From NCBI RefSeq assembly GCF_025641885.1, contig NZ_JAOTQN010000005.1:1-64000 (forward strand): a stretch of DNA of 64,000 nucleotides, in the 5' to 3' direction. Position 1 is the stretch's first letter. Each line of letters starts with the position of its first letter. Source of the DNA: Pyrobaculum sp. 3827-6 (GTDB lineage Archaea; Thermoproteota; Thermoprotei; Thermoproteales; Thermoproteaceae). The notes beneath the pieces are model-generated. The model ran no database searches and had not been told where the DNA came from. It saw only the letters and a list, made by a program, of their open reading frames with translations. A program made the translations under genes and the position numbers. Positions 45,505 through 52,794 of this stretch are shown here, one piece after another.

Positions 45505-46488
45505 CTATCTACACACCTCGTTCAACACAGAGAAGGCCTCCGACAGGGCCCCCTCCCCCTCCACTAGGGCAATCCTCACGTAGCCACCCCTCCCGTAGAG
45601 CTCCCCGGGCAGGACAGATACGCCTCTCCCCAGCGCCTTCTCGAAACAGCCCTCCCCCGCCTCGGCAAATATGTAAAACGCCCCCCCTGGCTTCACAAAC
45701 CGAAGCCTCAGCAACCTCGCCGCGAGCTCCGCCCTGCCGCGGTATATCTCGGAAACCTCCCGCCTCCTCCTCGGCAGTATGTCTATCACAGACGCCACAG
45801 CCCTCTGGGCGTGGGTCGGAGGCACGTTGATAGTCGCCTTGTTGAAGCGGGCCACCTCCCTAGCCACCTCCCTCGGCGCAATCACCGCCCCCAGCCTAAG
45901 ACCAGGAACCGAGAAGACCTTAGAAAAGCTGTACACAACAGCCACGTTGGGCGACATGTCGAGGGGAGAGGTGAACTCCGTAAACACAATGTCGCGGTAA
46001 ATCTCGTCGCTAATCACAAACTCAGCCACGTCCACAAGCTCCCTCACCCTCTCCCTCGGCAACACCACCCCCGTGGGGTTATTCGGGTAGTTCACCACGT
46101 ACACCCCCCTCTCCGCGAATCTAGGCAACCACCCACCGCCAGACTCCACAACCCCCAGCCCCAGCCCGAAGACCTCCGCAATTTCGAAATAGCCCGGGTA
46201 GTAAGGCGACGGCGTCAGGAGCCGCCACCTGCGGAAAGCCCACATAAGCGCGGCGAGGCCGTGCCTCCCGCCAGCCACCGCCACCACCTCCCCAGGCTCC
46301 ACCCCAAAAACAGAAGCCACAGCCTCTCTAAACTCCGGCAACCCCTCCGGAGGGCCGTAGCGCATATCCCCAACACGCGACAAAGCCTCCAGAAGCTCCC
46401 CCGGCGGAGGCACGTCGGGATCCCCAATATCAAGCCTATGACGCGGCCCCGCCTCCCCAATACGCCTAAGAACAGAGACAAAATCCAC
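45505..46488 (-). CDS. PLP-dependent class I/II aminotransferase
   Basis: 327 residues, slightly shorter than usual. The cofactor lysine is in VYSFSKVFSVPGLRLG, with VNYPNNPTGVVLP, the VISDEIYRDIVF Asp/Tyr pair and GGRHGLAALMWAF. Likely acts on aspartate, aromatic or branched-chain amino acids; its place next to aroK and the AroD fusion suggests an aromatic role. The GTG at 46488 is about 24 bases from TATA element GTATAATTA (about 46514), so a longer frame running to 46611 is not used. Confidence 0.85.
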   Translation of the reverse strand: MDFVSVLRRIGEAGPRHRLDIGDPDVPPPGELLEALSRVGDMRYGPPEGLPEFREAVASVFGVEPGEVVAVAGGRHGLAALMWAFRRWRLLTPSPYYPGYFEIAEVFGLGLGVVESGGGWLPRFAERGVYVVNYPNNPTGVVLPRERVRELVDVAEFVISDEIYRDIVFTEFTSPLDMSPNVAVVYSFSKVFSVPGLRLGAVIAPREVAREVARFNKATINVPPTHAQRAVASVIDILPRRRREVSEIYRGRAELAARLLRLRFVKPGGAFYIFAEAGEGCFEKALGRGVSVLPGELYGRGGYVRIALVEGEGALSEAFSVLNEVCR

Positions 46489-46516
46489 AGAAGAGATAAG
46501 AAGGGTAATTATACAT

Positions 46517-46627
46517 AGCCACACCCCAAAAAACACGCCACCGAAAAAGCACGCGGCAAACAGCCAACCACCCGCGGCAACGACACCAGCCCAACGGCAG
46601 ACGCCCGCCACAACAACACCACCAAGC
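46517..46627. other. 111-base stretch without any T on the plus strand
   Basis: From 46517 to 46627 the plus strand contains only A, C and G, mostly A and C. The block lies between the aminotransferase promoter on its left (minus strand) and the TATA box CTTTTAAG (46626-46633) of the nuclease-like gene on its right. No ORF, repeat or RNA structure explains it. Confidence 0.6.
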
Positions 46628-46653
46628 TTTTAAGCCCAAGCCCCCTCAGTAAT

Positions 46654-47187
46654 ATGTACATCGACCTCAAGACGCTTGAGGAGGTGGTGGAGAGGGCTGT
46701 CAAGAGGGCGCTGGAGGAGGCCCGTAGCGAGGAGATGAAGGCAGTCGCCGAGGCGTTGAAGGCGCTGGCAGACTACACCAAGGCAGGCTTCGCCCAGCTG
46801 ACAACACAAGTTGAGAAGCTGGAGAAACGCGTATCCACGCTTGAGGATAACCTCGGCTCGCTTACCGAGGCAACCCTCTCCCGGTACGTCTGGGAGGATC
46901 TTAGAGAGGAGGTTAGGGCTAGGGGGGAGGTGGTGCTCGCCAGACGCCGCAACGCCCGTGTGGACGGCTTGGATATCGACCTCCTCGTGGAGACGGACAG
47001 GGCGGTGTACGTGGTGGAGGTGAAGACAAAGCCGAGGAGGAGAGACGTCGACGCCGTGGCTAGAAAGGCTGAGGCGGCCCGAGGCGCCTACGGCAAGCCC
47101 GCAGTAGCCATACTCGCCGGCGTAAGGATAGGAGACGACATAGAGAAATACGCAAAAGGCAAGGGGGTGCTTGTGTATAGGTACTGA
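46654..47187 (+). CDS. Coiled-coil protein with PD-(D/E)XK nuclease-like domain
   Basis: 177 residues. The first ~75 form a helix/coiled coil (LEEVVERAVKRALEEARSEE, then QLTTQVEKLEKRVSTLED). The rest has NARVDGLDIDLLVE and VYVVEVKTKPRRRD, the Asp and Glu-x-Lys of a PD-(D/E)XK nuclease core. This resembles the DUF3782-type proteins common in Thermoproteales; biological role unknown. ATG at 46654 follows its TATA box by about 25 bases. A related, less complete protein is at 56130. Confidence 0.72.
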   Translation: MYIDLKTLEEVVERAVKRALEEARSEEMKAVAEALKALADYTKAGFAQLTTQVEKLEKRVSTLEDNLGSLTEATLSRYVWEDLREEVRARGEVVLARRRNARVDGLDIDLLVETDRAVYVVEVKTKPRRRDVDAVARKAEAARGAYGKPAVAILAGVRIGDDIEKYAKGKGVLVYRY

Positions 47188-47189
47188 GC

Positions 47190-47345
47190 TGGGCCTACCG
47201 AGTTCTGGCGCTGGCGTAAACAGCTGAGTCAAGACGCCGACGGCGGTAAGGCGGGGGCCGGCCAGCTACGTCGGACAAAGACCGGCGGCCCATGTGGATC
47301 TCACCCCCGGGTGCGGCGAGCCGCGCCGGGTCTATATAAGACCGG
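47190..47345. ncRNA. Candidate structured RNA, family and strand unknown
   Basis: A GC-rich spacer between two genes that can fold extensively. GGCGT pairs with ACGCC within 47205-47238; CCGACG (47237-47242) with CGTCGG (47269-47274); GCGG-CGAG-CCGC near 47313-47324 forms a small hairpin, and GACCGGCGGC (about 47280-47289) opposes GCCGCGCCGGGTC. A minus-strand TATA (CTTATATAGA, about 47339-47330) and a plus-strand TATA-like TGTATAGG (47173-47180) are both candidates. No tRNA T arm, RNase P core or C/D boxes could be drawn. Confidence 0.35.
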
Positions 47346-47391
47346 CGTCTTCTATATTTTAAAGCCCAGACATCAATGGCCACATGGGGTA

Positions 47392-48279
47392 TTGATATGC
47401 GGCGCGGTCCCCGTGAGGAAGGCGAAAGACGTCGAAAAGGCGCTTGAGGCCCCCGTCCCGTGCCTCGAGCTTAGGCTCGACTACCTAGAGGCCGGCCTCG
47501 CCGAGGTCAGACGCGTCCTAGAGGAGGCCGTTGCCAGGCGGACGGTTATATTCACCGTGAGGCGTAGGGAGGAGGGCGGGGCCTGGCGCGGCGGCGAGGA
47601 GGAGAGGGCGGAGCTCTACCTCAAACTCCTGGACCTCTCCCCCCACTACATAGACGTAGAAGCCGAGTCACCCATCATAAGACAGGTAGCCGGGGCCAAG
47701 GGAGGGGCACGGCTCATCGCCAGCAGACACGACTTTGAAAAAACGCCCCCCCTCGAGGTGCTGACCCAGTGGGCCCGCAGAGCCGCGGAGCTGGGCGACG
47801 TAGTCAAGATAGTGACGTATGCCAGGGATCCTGGAGACGGCTTGCGGGTACTCTCCCTAATAGGCGCAGTTCCCAGGCCCACCGTCGCCTTCGCCATGGG
47901 CCCCGCCGGCGCCTACACGAGAGTAGCCGCCGCGGCCCTGGGGAGCCCCATTATGTACGTCTCCCTCGGCGAGGCCACGGCCCCCGGCCAGATAAGCGCA
48001 GACGCCTACTACGCCGCCCTACTCGCTGTTGGTATAGCACCGGAGGGGGAGGGGCTACCCGCCATGCGGGAGGCCCTAGACTGGATAGACGCAGGCCTCA
48101 TGCACCTCCTCAAAAAGAGGCTGGAGGTGTGCAGAGACATGGGCCGGCTGAAGAAAGCCGCCGGCCTCGCCATATACGACGACGCCCGCGAAGCCCAGGT
48201 GCTGAGAAGGGCAGGCGACTTCAAACAGATATTCGAACTCGTGGTCCAGATGTGCAAAGCAGTACAGATAGTAGCCTAG
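47392..48279 (+). CDS. aroD: 3-dehydroquinate dehydratase (type I) fused to chorismate mutase
   Basis: 295 residues. Residues ~1-215 are type I dehydroquinase: LELRLDYLE, the catalytic His in ASRHDFEKTP and the Schiff-base Lys in VVKIVTYARDP. The last ~75 residues are helical (DWIDAGLMHLLKKRLEVCRDM, YDDAREAQVLRRAG) and match an AroQ-type chorismate mutase. One chain thus catalyses steps 3 and after-7 of aromatic synthesis. Start TTG at 47392 is the codon nearest the expected start after TATA element ATATTTTAAAG (47352-47362) and begins the first barrel strand (ICGAVPV). The start remains uncertain. Confidence 0.85.
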   Translation: MICGAVPVRKAKDVEKALEAPVPCLELRLDYLEAGLAEVRRVLEEAVARRTVIFTVRRREEGGAWRGGEEERAELYLKLLDLSPHYIDVEAESPIIRQVAGAKGGARLIASRHDFEKTPPLEVLTQWARRAAELGDVVKIVTYARDPGDGLRVLSLIGAVPRPTVAFAMGPAGAYTRVAAAALGSPIMYVSLGEATAPGQISADAYYAALLAVGIAPEGEGLPAMREALDWIDAGLMHLLKKRLEVCRDMGRLKKAAGLAIYDDAREAQVLRRAGDFKQIFELVVQMCKAVQIVA

Positions 48280-48314
48280 GAAAGGAATAGGAGAAAAAAG
48301 GGGGTTTAGACCTG

Positions 48315-48905
48315 TTACTTCATCGTCATCTGGATGTCCACCTGGTAGGTGGCCAGTATAGTCTTGCCGTCGGCGTACTGAGCCGGCAGGTTCGGGTCTA
48401 TTCTTATGTACACGCCGGCAGTGGCGCACTGGCCTTGGTTAATCGTAACAGAGGCCGACTGCGGGTAGTTTGTAGCAGTTATGAAGCCGGTGCCCGGCTG
48501 GGCGTATGGATCGGTCCAGTAGACGTAGAACGCCTTGACATAGCCGGAGAGCTGGTTAGGATCGGCCACGATGCCTCTGTAGTACATAGTAGCCACCACC
48601 GGGGTTGAGCCGTAGTAGTTGCACACGCGGATTACGTTAGTATAGTTGACGGGATCGCCGGTGAAGCCGATGACCGAAATTCTTGTTATGTTGTAGCCGT
48701 TGTCTCTGTCGAAGTAATAGCTGACCTTGGCGTATTTACCCTCGGCAACGGTGGTGTCTGCGCCGGGGTACTTCATGGCCGGCGGCATTGTGGCGTTCAC
48801 AACCCAGTACGTTATGTTGGTAAATGTAACCGCAGCCGCCACCAGCGCCACCGCGGTCAACGCCGCCAGCACCACCAGCGGTTTGTAATTCCTTTTCCTC
48901 GCCAT
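48315..48905 (-). CDS. N-anchored secreted filament-subunit-like protein
   Basis: 196 residues: a short basic N-terminus, one hydrophobic segment (PLVVLAALTAVALVAAAV), then NITYWVVNATMPPAMKYPG and a beta-rich body with several N-glycosylation sequons and two cysteines (RVCNYYG, NQGQCATAG). It ends in a strand pattern, KTILATYQVDI. It is clearly homologous to the divergent gene at 49221. Size and architecture resemble subunits of donor-strand-exchange filaments (TasA, archaeal bundling pili); this is inference. ATG at 48905 follows TATA element GAATATATAAAG, which directly continues the shared CAACGTTG motif. Confidence 0.75.
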   Translation of the reverse strand: MARKRNYKPLVVLAALTAVALVAAAVTFTNITYWVVNATMPPAMKYPGADTTVAEGKYAKVSYYFDRDNGYNITRISVIGFTGDPVNYTNVIRVCNYYGSTPVVATMYYRGIVADPNQLSGYVKAFYVYWTDPYAQPGTGFITATNYPQSASVTINQGQCATAGVYIRIDPNLPAQYADGKTILATYQVDIQMTMK

Positions 48906-48925
48906 GAGTCCCCAGAACGTACATC

Positions 48926-48943
48926 TTTATATATTCAACGTTG
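48926..48943 (-). promoter_or_regulatory. Shared cluster promoter element, copy 1
   Basis: On the minus strand CAACGTTGAATATATAAA: the CAACGTTG part lies just upstream of, and merges into, the TATA box (BRE position). The TATA box is about 25 bases before the ATG at 48905. The same element is found at 49182 and 52686. Confidence 0.7.
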
Positions 48944-49181
48944 TGCCGTGAAAAATACGTACAACGAACCAGACAGACGGTACAAGCGGCGACACCACCT
49001 ACTGCCGCAGATCTGCTTATCGCCACTAAGACAAAATTTAGTTATTATTTATTTTTCCACTGATGTGAGCGGGAAGGGGGACGTTGCCGAAATGTCAAAG
49101 GGCGGGGTGGTGGCTCTGTCTCGTCTGTGTTTTGATATATACAGCTCCCATATTCACATCGCTATTTGTATATACTCAGCG

Positions 49182-49199
49182 CAACGTTGAATATTTAAA
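49182..49199 (+). promoter_or_regulatory. Shared cluster promoter element, copy 2
   Basis: CAACGTTGAATATTTAAA on the plus strand, with the ATATTTAAA TATA box about 25 bases before the ATG at 49221. Thirteen contiguous bases are identical to copy 1. Confidence 0.72.
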
Positions 49200-49220
49200 C
49201 CTTGGAAAAATTCGCTATAC

Positions 49221-49805
49221 ATGGCTGGAAGAAGTAAAAACAGGTTGCTGGGGTTGCTTGCGGTGTTGCTGGGAGCCGCCGCGCTGTTTGCAACAGTGTC
49301 TATTCTAAACGTGACGTATTGGTACGTCAACACCACACAACCCCCAGTCACTAAGTACGTTGGCAACGACACCTATGTAATGAACGGCACATTTGTCAAG
49401 GCCGACTGGTACTATGACCCCAACACCGGTCTCAACATCACTAGGGTATACGTCACAGGCGTCCCTGGCGACATAGTCAACATCACCAACGCCCTCCGCG
49501 TCTGCAACAACTACAACGTCCCGGTGAAGATAAGAATCCAGGACGTCAACATGCTACAAGACTTCTACCCCGGCTCTGACTATATCAGGTACATGGCTGT
49601 AAAGTTCATACAGCCAACCAACGCAACCGACAACCAGGCGGTGATTCAAAACGAGGCAGTGGTGGACCCGTCCACGGGATACGTGACGCTTCAGCCGGGC
49701 CAGTGCGCGATTCTAGGCGTCGACTTGATCATCGACGCCAACGCCCCCTACTACAAGACCCTGGCCGCCTACCAGATAAACATCGAGAAGGTGCCATCTG
49801 GCTGA
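49221..49805 (+). CDS. N-anchored secreted filament-subunit-like protein
   Basis: 194 residues, paralogue of the product at 48315. Basic start (AGRSKNR), hydrophobic segment (LLGLLAVLLGAAALFATVSIL), then NVTYWYVNTTQPPVTKYVG, many NxT/NxS sequons, and a C-terminal part with QPGQCAILGVDLIIDANAP and KTLAAYQINIEKV. Two cysteines (RVCNNY, GQCAI) correspond to those of the paralogue. It is predicted to be exported and glycosylated, a good candidate for a pilus or thread subunit. Its stop overlaps the next gene's start (TGATG). Confidence 0.75.
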   Translation: MAGRSKNRLLGLLAVLLGAAALFATVSILNVTYWYVNTTQPPVTKYVGNDTYVMNGTFVKADWYYDPNTGLNITRVYVTGVPGDIVNITNALRVCNNYNVPVKIRIQDVNMLQDFYPGSDYIRYMAVKFIQPTNATDNQAVIQNEAVVDPSTGYVTLQPGQCAILGVDLIIDANAPYYKTLAAYQINIEKVPSG

Positions 49806-51046
49806 TGAGAGGCGAGGCGGCGGCTAGAACCCTACTCCTTTTTTTCCCCACCCTCGTCTTCCTAATCGCCCTCACCGCGCCGGGGGGCGACTACGCATTC
49901 CGCACAGGCCCCCTGGCAGAGGTGGCAGTGGGCGAGGTGCCTAGCTACGTCGCCGTGGAGGGCAAGACTCTGTACCTCTACAGCTCCCCCTACGCCGTGT
50001 GGAGCTACCCGCGGGCCATATCTGTGAGCGTATTCTACCCAACCTCAGTCCTCGTCTCCTCAACCTGCGATGCCGTTGCAGTGGCGTCTGTGGGCGGGGC
50101 GCCGGGCAAGTACTACGTAGACCTGGCCGTGCCCCCCGGCGTCCAGGGCGACTGTTTTGTCAACTTCACACACCCCTCCGGGTGGAGAGACGCGGTCCTC
50201 CTCAAGATTAAGCTAATCGACTGGTACCCCGGCGCCGTGGAGAGAGCAGTGGTGGTTCTCAACGGCTCTGGCTGGCAGTTCGTCCAGGTGGGGGCAGACG
50301 GCATGTTCTACGTGTGGGAGCGGCCCCTGGCGAGATTGCCCGTGACTGGTTGCACCTTCGTGTACAACAAGTCGGTGCTCCTCACCGAGACTCTGAACTA
50401 CGGCGAGGCGGCGCCGAACATAGTGCCGCCCGTATACGTCCCGTCCCCCGGCGGCCAGCCCCGCTTCGGCGCCTTTATAAAGCTTGAGGGCACCTCCACG
50501 CTGTACGTATACCAAGCCCCGTGCCCCCGCGCCGTGAACCTCACCGTGCCGCCCCCGCCCTCCTTGAGGGCGAAGCTAGGCATACTCCTCCCCGGCTACG
50601 CGGGGCCCTACTTCGACTCGCCGACGCCGCGGACATACAGCGAATATAGAACGGCGCTGAGGGTCGTAAACTATACCGTGTCCGCCGGGAGGTCCTACAG
50701 GCTCTATATATACAGCTACAGCACCCCGGTGGGCATGTGGGGGGCTGTGCTGAGGTACGACTTCGGAGTGTCTACATACCTCACCACAGAGGTTTCGCTG
50801 TTTAGGCCAGCCGCCGCAACGGCGGGTCCCGCGAGGGTGGGCGACGTGTGGCTTTACGTGGCTAACGGCACTAGGTACTGGGTGTACAGCAGGACGCCGC
50901 CGTACTACACCTGCAACCCGCCCTGCGGCTCCCCGTCGGGCTGGACGGAGCCGCTGTACGTCGTGGCCGACCCGGGGGGTAGCTGGGGCGGGTGGCCGGC
51001 GGTCGTGAAGGCGGAGAGGGAATTTCTAAGGCCTTGGAAAACGTAA
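49805..51046 (+). CDS. Large secreted beta-rich protein of the surface cluster
   Basis: 413 residues with an N-terminal signal or anchor (RTLLLFFPTLVFLIALTAP) and a Tyr-, Val- and Pro-rich beta-structured body, several sequons (NFTHPS, VLNGSG, NLTVPP, NYTVSA) and scattered cysteines, including YTCNPPCGS near the end. No C-terminal membrane segment is seen. No family recognised. The ATG overlaps the TGA of the subunit gene at 49805, so it is co-translated and may be a minor, tip or anchor component of the same structure. Confidence 0.65.
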   Translation: MRGEAAARTLLLFFPTLVFLIALTAPGGDYAFRTGPLAEVAVGEVPSYVAVEGKTLYLYSSPYAVWSYPRAISVSVFYPTSVLVSSTCDAVAVASVGGAPGKYYVDLAVPPGVQGDCFVNFTHPSGWRDAVLLKIKLIDWYPGAVERAVVVLNGSGWQFVQVGADGMFYVWERPLARLPVTGCTFVYNKSVLLTETLNYGEAAPNIVPPVYVPSPGGQPRFGAFIKLEGTSTLYVYQAPCPRAVNLTVPPPPSLRAKLGILLPGYAGPYFDSPTPRTYSEYRTALRVVNYTVSAGRSYRLYIYSYSTPVGMWGAVLRYDFGVSTYLTTEVSLFRPAAATAGPARVGDVWLYVANGTRYWVYSRTPPYYTCNPPCGSPSGWTEPLYVVADPGGSWGGWPAVVKAEREFLRPWKT

Positions 51047-51075
51047 AACTTATATATACAGACTTCGTGGGGGCT

Positions 51076-51477
51076 GTGAACTGGGTTGCCCTCCTCGTCG
51101 GGGTGGCTTCGGGGATGGCGGTGGCGTTCGGCAGGGTGTACGCGGAGCGGCTGACGGCGAGGTACTACGGCCTCGCCCCCCAGCTCCTCTTTAAGCACAG
51201 AGACGTAATCGTGCCCTTTTTGGTGCTGGCAGGGGCCGCGAATATATACGCGGTCTGGATAACCGTGGCCTACGGCGGCATCTCGGCGTGGAGGCTGTCG
51301 GCGCTTATAGGAATGGCCCTCGTGCTGGCGGCGCAGATCCTCCAGCTAAACGTAGCTCTGAGGCCTTCGAAAAAAGACTTGGAGCTCGCCCTCGCGTCGT
51401 GCGTCGCCTACGTCTACCTCTTCGCCCTGTACGTAGTTGCCTTGGCAACGGGGAGGTACAGCCTCTGGCTGTTTTGA
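51076..51477 (+). CDS. Small polytopic membrane protein
   Basis: 133 residues with about four transmembrane segments (NWVALLVGVASGMAVAFG, VPFLVLAGAANIYAVWI, LSALIGMALVLAAQILQL, ASCVAYVYLFALYVVALA). A strong TATA box (CTTATATATAC, 51049-51059) about 25 bases before the GTG at 51076 suggests an internal promoter; in-frame TTG 51034 and GTG 51067 are alternatives. No family recognised. It may act as a membrane partner for the secreted proteins of the cluster. Confidence 0.6.
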   Translation: MNWVALLVGVASGMAVAFGRVYAERLTARYYGLAPQLLFKHRDVIVPFLVLAGAANIYAVWITVAYGGISAWRLSALIGMALVLAAQILQLNVALRPSKKDLELALASCVAYVYLFALYVVALATGRYSLWLF

Positions 51478-51478
51478 T

Positions 51479-51841
51479 ATGGACGGGGTCGAGTCCCTCT
51501 TGATATCCGCCGCGGGCGGCGTGATCGCGGCCCTGGCGCCCCTCATCTACCTGATGTACTACACGAGGCCGGTTACCTTCACCGTGTGGACGGGGGCCCT
51601 CGTCTCCTTCATCGCCGGGTTCGTCTTCACGCTCCTAATCCAGCAGTGGGGCCACTTCTACGCCAGATTCACCTACCTACTCGCCCTGGCGCTGTTGCTC
51701 ACCTCCCTGGCCTACACCTACTGGGGGATGTACAAGAGGCGCTGGACGATGTACCTCTTCGCAGCCGCGGCTTGGATCTACATCATACTCCTCGCAGTGG
51801 TGTCCAGGGCCCTGGGGCTGGGAGACCCCTTCATCATATAG
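51479..51841 (+). CDS. Small polytopic membrane protein
   Basis: 120 residues with about four transmembrane segments (LLISAAGGVIAALAPLIYLM, FTVWTGALVSFIAGFVFTLL, FTYLLALALLLTSLAYTYW, MYLFAAAAWIYIILLAVV). ATG at 51479, one base after the stop of the previous membrane-protein gene. Paired with that gene in length and topology; no family recognised. Confidence 0.62.
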   Translation: MDGVESLLISAAGGVIAALAPLIYLMYYTRPVTFTVWTGALVSFIAGFVFTLLIQQWGHFYARFTYLLALALLLTSLAYTYWGMYKRRWTMYLFAAAAWIYIILLAVVSRALGLGDPFII

Positions 51842-51843
51842 CT

Positions 51844-52266
51844 GTGCTGACGCCGGAGGAGGCCGCCTCCCGGCTGAGGCGCTTGATCGAGGAGAGGTAC
51901 AGTGGATGTGTGCTGTTTGCCACGCTTTTCGGCTCCGTAGCCAAGGGGAGGGCGGGGCCTCTCAGCGACGTTGACGTGGCGGTTAAGCTGGCCAGCGGTT
52001 GCGAGCGCCTTGAGTTCTTGGCAAGCTTTTCAGCAGACGCCTCCGAGGTTTTGGGAATCGACGACGTGGACGTCTTGATACTTACCGACGACCTGCCCTA
52101 CGAGCTGAGGTACCGGGCGGCGTCGGGGAGGCTGATATACGCCAGGGATAGAGAGATCTATGTGGAATACATGGTGACCTCCTTCTCCCTCTGGGCAGAT
52201 TTCCAGATCCACCTGGCAAAGACCAAGGCTCGGGAGAGGTTTGCGGAGTCGCTATGGGTAAAATAG
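51844..52266 (+). CDS. MNT-type nucleotidyltransferase (antitoxin-like)
   Basis: 140 residues of the minimal nucleotidyltransferase family. Motif LFGSVAKGRAGPLSDVDVAV supplies the GSxxxG and Asp-x-Asp metal residues, and a third Asp lies in DVDVLILTDDLP. MNT proteins next to HEPN proteins act as antitoxins that AMPylate the HEPN toxin. GTG at 51844, two bases after the upstream stop; it overlaps the HEPN gene by 13 bases. Confidence 0.82.
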   Translation: MLTPEEAASRLRRLIEERYSGCVLFATLFGSVAKGRAGPLSDVDVAVKLASGCERLEFLASFSADASEVLGIDDVDVLILTDDLPYELRYRAASGRLIYARDREIYVEYMVTSFSLWADFQIHLAKTKARERFAESLWVK

Positions 52267-52794
52267 CGTCGCTAATAGCCTTGGCGAAGAGGAACGTGGA
52301 GACGCTTGACGAGCTGGTGAGGAGGCACGGCGTTGCGGAGGTGGTAGAGGACTATGTACTGCTAGATGCGTCTCTCCACTTGATGCAGGTGGCGATACAG
52401 GCGCTGATAGACGCCGCCGCCCACCTGCTCGTGGAGCTAGGGGCCGAGCCGCCGAGCAGATATTCAGACGTGCCCTTCGCCCTGGCTCAGCACGGCCTCT
52501 TAAACAGCGGCCTTGTTCAGAAAGGTGATTGGTTTTAGAAACGTTGTGATCCACGGCTACGGCACCGTAGACTCCGGGCTGGTTAAGAAGATTCTAGAGG
52601 AGGGCCTATATAGAGATTTACTACGGCTAGCCTCCGTGATTTACAAAGAGGCGCTGAGACGCGGCGTAGATATTAGCCCACGCCACAACGTTAAATATTT
52701 ATTTACGCACTATCCGTCCCTATGTGAATGTTACAGTGTTTGTTGTCTTGGCGCCGTTGGCTATGTGGATGTTTCCAGTCTACGTGCCGCCTAA
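52254..52794 (+). pseudogene. HEPN-domain protein (toxin-like) broken by a +1 frameshift
   Basis: The frame from ATG 52254 encodes 94 residues of a DUF86-like HEPN protein, stopping at 52536-52538. The diagnostic Arg-x4-His site (RNVVIH, 52537-52554) lies in the next frame, which runs on to 52794. Removing one A of the AAA at 52521-52523 restores LVQKVIGFRNVVIHGYG, exactly as expected for the family. So the gene is inactivated, sequenced with an error, or read by frameshifting. The second frame runs into the promoter and 71 bases of the following gene. Confidence 0.75.
52686..52702 (+). promoter_or_regulatory. Shared cluster promoter element, copy 3
   Basis: CAACGTTAAATATTTAT: one difference from copies 1 and 2 in the first 13 bases, again merging into a TATA box, about 25 bases before the GTG at 52724. 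It lies inside the second-frame tail of the broken HEPN gene. Confidence 0.68.

Larger units (their letters stand above)
48906..49220. promoter_or_regulatory. Divergent promoter region between the two filament-subunit-like genes
   Basis: A 315-base spacer with a promoter at each end. Each contains CAACGTTGAATAT running into the TATA box. Between them I see a further TATA-like GATATATACAG near 49134 and no supported gene; short ORFs here lack family features. The long spacer in an otherwise tightly packed genome suggests room for additional regulator sites. Confidence 0.6.

Noticed and set aside
45505-46611. Longer aminotransferase with an N-terminal hydrophobic extension
   Set aside because: The TATA box lies inside that extension and places a leaderless start at 46488; the family core begins there.
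47190-47345. RNase P RNA or intron-containing tRNA
   Set aside because: I could not place the conserved RNase P core or a T arm on either strand, so only a generic candidate RNA is reported.
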